Below, in pieces: positions 58,060 to 64,000 of a DNA stretch of 64,000 nucleotides. The stretch is taken from positions 62,001 through 126,000 of the forward strand of contig JAHLWY010000239.1 of the NCBI GenBank assembly GCA_020002185.1, written 5' to 3'. The notes under the pieces were generated by a model. That model had not been told where the DNA came from, did not search any database, and saw only the letters and a list, made by a program, of their open reading frames with translations. The DNA comes from Paraescarpia echinospica. Lineage: Eukaryota; Annelida; Polychaeta; Sabellida; Siboglinidae. The position numbers were made by a program, and so were the translations under genes. Numbering within the stretch: the first letter of the stretch is position 1; each line of letters opens with the position of its first letter.

Positions 58060-58554
58060 TTCGAAGAATCCATGCCGCCACGTCAGCAGTATATTGAGAC
58101 AACGTTCCGGTCGACCCCAACGTATTTGCGTCGATGAGCAATAATCGCGACGCGCTCACCCAGCTCGGGCCATCCTCGAACAGCGGTCTCACAGCGACAT
58201 CGTCAGAAAGCTTGACCGAATGCGACTCGTAACGGCCGGCGGTAAACGTATACTGCCAGGCGTCGTCATTCGCGCGAATCCGTTCATCCGACTTCTCGAT
58301 CGTTTGCGACAGGGCAAGACCTCTCGATCGAATTCGTAGCGGCCGGCGGTAAGCGTCTACTGCCCGGATTCGTCTTTCAGTTGAACGTATTCAACTGACT
58401 TCGCAATCGTTTGCGACCGTGCGATCATTGAACGGACGCGACTCGAGAATTCGCGGCGTACGACGGCAATCGTCAAGTGCCCGGCATCATCACTCGTGCG
58501 GCCGAGACACACCGTTCCAATTGTGTTCTGAGCTCGGCGTGTTGACTTCAACAA
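58060..58554 (-). pseudogene. Unknown coding sequence with 36-residue tandem repeats
   Basis: The minus strand encodes repeats with QTI.KS, a (N/D)D(A/S)... turn, TAGRYE and a hydrophobic end: QTIAKSVEYVQLKDESGQ, then TAG, TLTAGRYEFDREV; a second copy has ANDDAWQYTFTAGRYES; a third, weaker copy has TSDDAGHLTIAVVRREF. It continues with FEDGPSWVSASRLLLIDANT and ADVAAWILRNSIEQS. The period is about 108 bp. Codon composition is GC-rich, unlike the LINE around it. No family recognised; stops and frame changes suggest decay. Confidence 0.45.
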
Positions 58555-59332
58555 ACGTTCGTATATATTCGAGATGGGACTAGCCCAGTGTAAATGTATA
58601 TTTTCTGATTGAACGTATCTGTTATTTGCTGTATTATGATTAGTAGTTATCTGTGGTTTTGAAGTGAGGTATTATTACCCTTGAAGTATTCACACATATA
58701 TTCACACTTATACTGTTTATTTATATTATGGGAATTATTCTTAGATAACACTTGGCGCCTAGTATATGGTCGTGTAGCGGTATAATCCACCTTAGAAAGG
58801 AAGTGGAATTTGATAATCGAAAGATTCAGTGTTATTGTTTATTATGTTCTATTAAGATTTGGTTACGGGATTTCTTTAATCTGTTTATTTTGTTAATCGA
58901 GATATTTACCAAAAGGAAGATATCTTGTAATAAAGTTTATTAAATTTTCCTCGTTCTTAGTTGCTTGTTCACGATAACCGTTCTTTCTCATATGCGTTGA
59001 CCTTGATATATAAGAACCCTACTTGACTGAGCCATCTAGTGTGCGGAGACCTCGCTAATCCGTGACAGGCTTACAGAGTGTTCAAAATCATAAAAATAAA
59101 TAGCAAATAATAACGGAGACATGTTTTCTCCTTGATGCACCCCGACTTCACATGAAAACTGCATTACACATGACTTAGCGTTTTGTACATATTGTATAAA
59201 ACCTTCAACACATTACCATTAACGCCACAATAAATTAACTTAGACCACAGTGAGGATCTGTCTACTAGATTAAATGCTTTTTATAATCAATGAAGGCACA
59301 ATAAAGCTTTTTCCGACGAGACAAATACAATT

Positions 59333-60146
59333 GAAGAGCCGGATTCCAAAATGCGCTAATTAAGTCCATTTTCAAAAAAACAGCTTATCCAAAACGAGTT
59401 TAGTCCATGCAGAAGAGGCCGGTAAAGATTGTCAATTTTCTCAAAACGAGTTCAATCCAGCGAGGCCAATTTTTCAAAACGTAGTCAATCCAGTGATGTC
59501 ATTCACTTAAATGCAAATGGCGGATACTCAGACAACGATAGAGTACAACTAGCCGGTTTCCGAAAATGAACGTTCCCGAAAACGAAAGAGGACCCCACTC
59601 AAGTGGAACAAACATCAGTGTAAAAGCAGGAAATATCAGGCAGAGGGGAACGTGCATCATAGGCTTGCATTCAAGACACCGACATATGCTGCGCTGCGAA
59701 GCTCACGGAAGATGACATCCAAGGAAAGAATGCACACGCACAGTCACATAGGCCCTATTTTAACATGGTCTCACATGTTTGGCATCCGTTATAGTCCACC
59801 ATTACGGTTTGTTTTCATGTTTTCGATCGTGCCCTGGTTGTATTTACTAGATACTCTACTAATATAACCATATAATGTTAGCCTGGAGTATAAAAGAAAT
59901 ATATTCATTATTTCAAAATGAGCTAAGTCCCTGAACTTTGCTCGTTTTGAAAAAACTGTTCGTAAAAATATGTCCCAATTAACTTAATTTTACAATAGGA
60001 TTTGTTACCATCAGGCATATAATAAAAAATCATTACATGCACTTATATGTATGTTTAAATAAAAAAATATATATACATAATTTTTCTTTTGCTTTTTACT
60101 CAAAATGGAAAAAATTTACTTAGCGTATTTTGGAATCCGGCACTTC
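59333..60146. mobile_element. 814-bp TIR element with AATT target duplication
   Basis: Inverted ends GAAG(A/T)GCCGGATTCCAAAAT(G/A)CGCTAA lie directly inside AATT (59329-59332 and 60147-60150). Removing the element plus one AATT makes the LINE frame continuous across the site, which confirms the borders. Subterminal TTTTCAAAACGAG(T/C)T..ATCCA words recur four times in mixed orientation. A frame with KRKRTPLKWNKHQCKSRKY inside may be a transposase leader remnant. Confidence 0.85.
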
Positions 60147-61207
60147 AATTCAACCAATGAGTGTACAACGAATATATGATCAAGGATAGAATACCCCTCT
60201 CTAATCCCTGCATGTTCTTCACCTGTAATACTCGTTTCATCTAGGTATGTGGTCAGTCTCGCAGTAACATAGGCTGTAAACAACTTGCCTATGCAGATTA
60301 ATAGTGTAATGCCACGATTGTTATCTGAATCATCTATTCATCCCTTCATTTTGTATATGGGCTTAATGATCCCAATGCACCAACCAGTTGATACAATGCC
60401 AGATAATAAAACAAGGTTAAACATTTTAACAATAATGGGGCTATTTTTCAAGTATTAATTTATAACATTATCAATACCACACGCCTTTTAAGTTTGTTAA
60501 TTATTGCTAGTACTGTACTTCATCTTGTGTGAAAGGTCTATTCTTGTGTTCATTTATTGACTGGGTAATCTTTCTTAGGTCGAAAGGTATCTCATTAGCT
60601 GCAGTTTCACTTTCTGGTTTTTCACCCAGTTTATCAAAATGCCTCATAAACATATCCAGTGAAATGTTTCCACATATTTCTTTGCTATTACTTGCTTTAT
60701 TAAGTATGTCCCAGTATTCTGCAGGTTTGCTATGTTTTAGGTTATGCAAGTTTTCATGTAGACTAATTGTTTATAGTAGCATTTGGATGTTTTTTTGATA
60801 ATGTGTTTATACCCCTTGGCCATATCTCTTAACTCTGCCTTAGCTTCCTCGGTTTCAATTTTTTTAGTCTACTTTTCTCTCAGATATTCTGTTCTCTTTG
60901 TTCTACATTCTTCATTAAACCAAGGTTTGTTATTATAATTGATGGTCTTTGTTGTTTTATTGCGATGCTTTATATCTGCTGATTCTTTGCAAATACCAAT
61001 ATTCTTTGCAGTAGTTATATAGATGTCACCTATATTGTTCACCGGGCCATCTTTTCCCCTCTGTAATAAGGAATTTAGTTCAACGCTTTCTAGTTTAGCT
61101 TCCAAATTAGCAGTGTCCTGTTCATTGAAATTTCTTTTATATTATCCTGCTTTTTTGGCTTCCTTCTTGTATTGACTGGCTTATAATATTCATTGGAATA
61201 AACAGTA

Positions 61208-61405
61208 TCATTTACATGGCATCCCATCTGGACCATTTTGCCTATAGCCTCCAAACCGTATTGTGAAATGGTGAAGCTTGGCTATTAAAGCAAGACTAGT
61301 TGTAATGCCAGTTGTGCATGCAAGACAGCTCATGTCAGATGCAACAGAGTTTGCCGATGTAACTGTGAGAAATAATGCCTCAGACTGAAACTGATAATCA
61401 AACAA
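61208..61405 (-). other. Unassigned short frame
   Basis: A 65-codon minus frame (FDYQFQSEALFLTV, MSCLACTTGI, HHFTIRFGGYRQNG) looks protein-like, but I know no family for it. It may be an exon or a repeat remnant. Confidence 0.3.
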
Positions 61406-61646
61406 GCCATTCCACAGACACCGTTATAAATTGGGACTTATGTGCAGTAGAAAACGCGATCTGTGTACAAATTGTTGTGACACATTTGGTGCACACCACG
61501 AATGTGCATCGTAGCTCATCGTGGGACATAATAAGTTGACACGATGAACGATACTAATTGGTATGGAACTGGCAAAAAACCCAAATGGTTATGGTCTACA
61601 AATGGGTGTGTTAATGTTTTACTTACCGTTTTCATGTAACATGTAC

Positions 61647-61650
<4 letters not shown>

Positions 61651-61704
<54 letters not shown>

Positions 61705-61815
61705 TGTGTATGTGTGTGTGTCTGTGTGTGTGTGTGTGTGTGTGTCTTTGTGTGTGTGTGTGTGTGTGTAGAGTGTGTGCGTGCGTGCGTGTGAGTGCGC
61801 GCGTGTGTGTGTGTG
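61651..61815. repeat. TG microsatellite
   Basis: (TG)n with TATG and TCTG interruptions, ending in GCGTGCGTG. Confidence 0.96.
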
Positions 61816-61834
61816 CGGCGTGCTGTATATAAAT

Positions 61835-62445
61835 ATGGAAAAATTCAGTAAAACAGCATAAGGCGGCTGAAAAGAGGAACAGTGGACCGACCCAACCAAA
61901 TGCAGACTCCTATCGAAAAACCAAGGAAGCAGAGAAAACATGGTTATATTAACTGGTCTGTATATATATATCCAGTGGTGGAGAAATGTGGTAAAACATC
62001 AGTTCTTGTTTGATTGGGGGGTGAAAGATAATGGACCCACCAAACAGGAATGGCTGACTACAATAAAAAAATAAAAGCTTCTAACCTAAGGAAGAGAAAT
62101 ACCGTTTGTTGATGTTAACTGGTATGTATCTATCCATCTCCAGTGGAAAAACGTAGTAAAACGACATATTTTTGTTGATTGGGGTAAAGAATAATGGACC
62201 CACCCAAAATTAATTGTTGACTCCGATCAACAAATAAACGCTCTTAACGTAAGAAAGCAGACCAAAACGTTAAATGAAGTTAACCAGATGTTTCCTTAGG
62301 CCAATGAAGAAATGTAGTAAAACAAAAAATGTTGGTTGATTGGGTGGTAAAAAATAATGGACCCACCCAAAAAATTGCTGACATCGATCAAAAAGTAAAA
62401 GCAACAAACCAAAGGAAGCTCTGGAAAAAACATCAGAAGAGTTAC
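61835..62445. repeat. Degenerate satellite, period about 165 bp
   Basis: Three full units and one partial unit. Each holds TTAACTGG/CAG, CCAGTGG-like, GAAATGTAGTAAAAC, TTGATTGGG, ATAATGGACCCACC, TTGCTGACTCCGATCAA-like and AAGGAAGC/AG words in order. Confidence 0.82.
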
Positions 62446-62588
62446 ATATTCAATGTACTAGGGGCCCGTTCCCCCTAGACCATTGTAATTTCAAGCTGCA
62501 GTTAGATAGACGTACCCCTCAGACCCTCAATATTTGTGTGGATTACGAAAGGCGTGCACACGGCATCTGACATCGACGTTGACATAGT

Positions 62589-62840
62589 TTACATCGATTG
62601 TAGCATTACCGCTGGGCTGACAGATGGCCGGTGACCTAGGATGCCGTCAAGTTCGTCATAAAACTCGACGTTTGCCTGTCGTTTTGCCACTTCTTTGATT
62701 GTGGTCTTTGACTTCTTTGTACTCTTTTTCATTTTGTTTCGTATTTGGTTGGAGTCGTCCCGTCTCCAGGACCTAGCTGCGATAATTCCTGGCTTATTCT
62801 GACATATATTTAGTGTCTCTAGATCTGACGCTGCCATCGA
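62589..62840 (-). pseudogene. Myb/SANT-like (trihelix) domain fragment
   Basis: The minus strand reads MAASDLETLNICQNKPGI, SWRRDDSNQIRNKMKKSTKKSKTTIKEV, NVEFYDELDGILGHRPSV. The pattern QxRxKxKxxKxxY...FYDELDxILGxRP is that of Myb/SANT-like DNA-binding domains found in Harbinger-type and related proteins. The first helix with its tryptophans is not visible, so it is partial. The CR1-like LINE copy C lies directly upstream. Confidence 0.5.
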
Positions 62841-64000
62841 AACACGCTTGGATATCCGTTCTTCTTTAACAAGATTTAACAAGAATTAACAAGATTGCCA
62901 CCCAGAGAATTAACTCTAGGTGGCAGGTGGACAAGGAAGCCCTTTGGCTTATCGAGAGTCCGACCCTTTTATCTATGTGTATCCCGCCCGTCTGAGGTAT
63001 GTGTCGATTTTATTTTAAAACATATTCACGCTACTAGCACCCACACAATCAGCAGATAATCTGTTCCATTCATTTACAGTCCTTTGTGAAAATGAAAACT
63101 TTCTTATATCTAATCTACTCTGCTCCTTTGCTAATGTAACTTCATGTCCTCTAGTCCTTCTGTCTTTCTTAATTGAAAAAAAAATATTTCTATCAATTTT
63201 TTCATAACCATTCAATATTTTAAACACTTCTATCTGATCTCCTCTCAATCTCCTGGTCTCTAGTGTTGTTAAACCGCATTTTTAGGCGTATTTCGTAACT
63301 AAGATCCCTCAGTTTTTGTATCATTTTAGTTGCTCTCCTCTGCACTCTTTCTAGCATATCTATGTCCTTCCTGCGATATGGCCTCCACGCTTGAATACAA
63401 TATTCTAAATGAGGCCTAACTATTGTTTTGTACAGCGGTATTATTGGCTCTTTTTCCTTATACGTTATGTTTCGCCTAATTAATCCAAGGATTTGATTTC
63501 CCTTTGAAGCTGCAATTCCGCACTGCTCTGAAACCTTCATATCAGCACTAATGGTTAACCCTAAGTCCATTTCTTTTACAGTAGTACTTAGTACAGTACC
63601 CCCCATTGTATATTCTACCTCTTCGTTCCCATGTCCTGTGTGGAGGCATTTGCATTTCCCAAAATTGAACAGCATTTGCCACTTTTCAGACCATTTGATC
63701 AACCTGTCAAGATCATCTTGTAAATGCTGTCTATCTCCATCACTTTTAATCCTTCTAAACACCTTTGTATCTTCCGCAAATTTCAACACCCTGCTTGTTA
63801 TTTCATCATCCAAGTCGTTGATATATATTAAGAATAATATAGGTCCTAATACTGATCCCTGTGGTACCCCACTCAATACCGATTTCCAGTTTGAAGCCTC
63901 CCCATCAACTACTACACGTTGTCTTCTGTCAATCAGCCATTGTTCTATCCAGTTTATTATACCATTTCCTATGCCATGGGCCTTTAGTTTCAGCAGTAAT
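62840..64000 (-). mobile_element. CR1-like LINE copy C, continuing past the right edge
   Basis: From the right edge the minus strand gives RT blocks (SGVPQGSVLGPILF, INDLDDEITSRVL, then FAEDTKVF instead of FADD), the thumb region (KWQMLFNFGKCKCLH, MEDLGLTISADMKV-like, RPHLEYCIQAWRPY) and the C-terminal end to 63015. The catalytic box has Glu for Asp. The frame changes near 63280 and after 63015. The tail is GGCAATCTTGTTAATTCTTGTTAAATCTTGTTAAAG, written here in parts, followed by AACGGATATCCAAGC as in copy B. Confidence 0.88.

Larger units (their letters stand above)
57550..59065. other. Insert of about 1.5 kb in the LINE, partly GC-rich
   Basis: It lies between the FAIYxxDFEH and YADD parts of the LINE. 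It begins near TGTTAACCAACC and ends near ATCCGTGACA, compatible with LTR-like TG...CA ends, but no matching duplication was found. It contains a TG microsatellite, a GC-rich coding-like repeat and AT-rich sequence. Confidence 0.45.
56385..61160 (-). mobile_element. LINE (family of 21292-21870), nearly complete ORF2 split by two insertions
   Basis: All pieces lie on the minus strand in the right order: linker (61105-60869, NNKPWFNEECRTKR), pre-RT (60749-60507), RT start (to 60151; ETSILGEEQAG-type block), LQLYLSRRKKLYCAFIDYKKAF (59328-59270, first catalytic Asp), GVHQGENMSP-like block (59100), YADDTIVMTE (57345-57375, catalytic), YIYLGISLNYNEWFNKSI and FDQLVMPILLYGIEILG (57205-56930) and a C-terminal zinc site CNLC...DEYHYALVC (56500-56450). 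An 814-bp TIR element (59333-60146) and a roughly 1.5-kb insert (57550-59065) interrupt it. Confidence 0.82.

Noticed and set aside
57840..58192. Cys/Val or Thr/His-rich small proteins
   Set aside because: They are readings of the GT/GTGC microsatellite. Similar frames at 22862-23351, 34280-34540, 35307-35525 and 61516-61941 were dropped for the same reason.

Overview
This is a window of animal nuclear DNA. It contains one large intron-bearing gene, a few weaker gene candidates, and a very dense load of transposable elements, microsatellites and minisatellites. Splice sites, AATAAA signals, LINEs with PHD-finger ORF1s, Gypsy and DIRS elements, and a Dispatched-type gene all point to a metazoan. 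The mix of LINE, DIRS and inverted-repeat elements fits a marine invertebrate (annelid, mollusc, brachiopod or amphioxus-like), but the species cannot be read from the sequence. No bacterial operons, CRISPR arrays, rRNA genes or intact tRNA genes were seen.

Layout, 1-24,500. This part is almost all nested mobile DNA. A LINE enters from the left edge (to 2872) and carries seven in-frame 78-bp tandem copies inside its protein. A DIRS-like element (2898-5650) is split by a CR1-like LINE (3484-4835). A broken transposon-type gene lies at 6280-7128. A Gypsy-type LTR element spans 8029-15811; its pol holds an insertion, and its 3' LTR is split by a 1.9-kb foldback element with a TTAA target duplication and tRNA-like sequence in both arms. 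A minus-strand LINE (15812-20956) is split inside ORF1 by a second, plus-strand LINE (17909-20696). That LINE has a 7-bp target duplication and has lost its reverse transcriptase.

Layout, 24,500-42,000. The main gene is a Dispatched-like RND/sterol-sensing transporter, assembled here as four exons (24513-24724, 26300-26423, 29662-29872, 30899-33510; 1,052 codons plus stop). The phases fit across all three introns, and the first extracellular loop holds an RRRR/S furin-type site. Its introns contain a TIR element, a hAT-like fragment and two strong palindromes. After the gene come AT-rich DNA, simple repeats, SINE-like copies and a small unrecognised three-exon candidate (38224-39226).

Layout, 42,000-64,000. 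A minus-strand Gypsy remnant (42077-45690) is followed by a repeat-rich block (45,690-52,115). The block contains CCGGAAGT/TGACGT repeats, a compact E-box/CCAAT/octamer/TATA cluster, 55-bp and 41-bp minisatellites, a minus-strand zinc-finger gene or pseudogene with its own TATA box, a 140-bp satellite full of TGACGTCA sites ending near a TATA box, and an unusual interspersed TTTAACATGGG motif. The rest is LINEs: two more copies of the CR1-like family (53081-55515 and 62840-64000) and a long minus-strand LINE (56385-61160) broken by an 814-bp TIR element and a 1.5-kb insert with 36-codon tandem repeats. Many broken reading frames carry TGA where the family has arginine, which suggests CpG decay (CGA to TGA).
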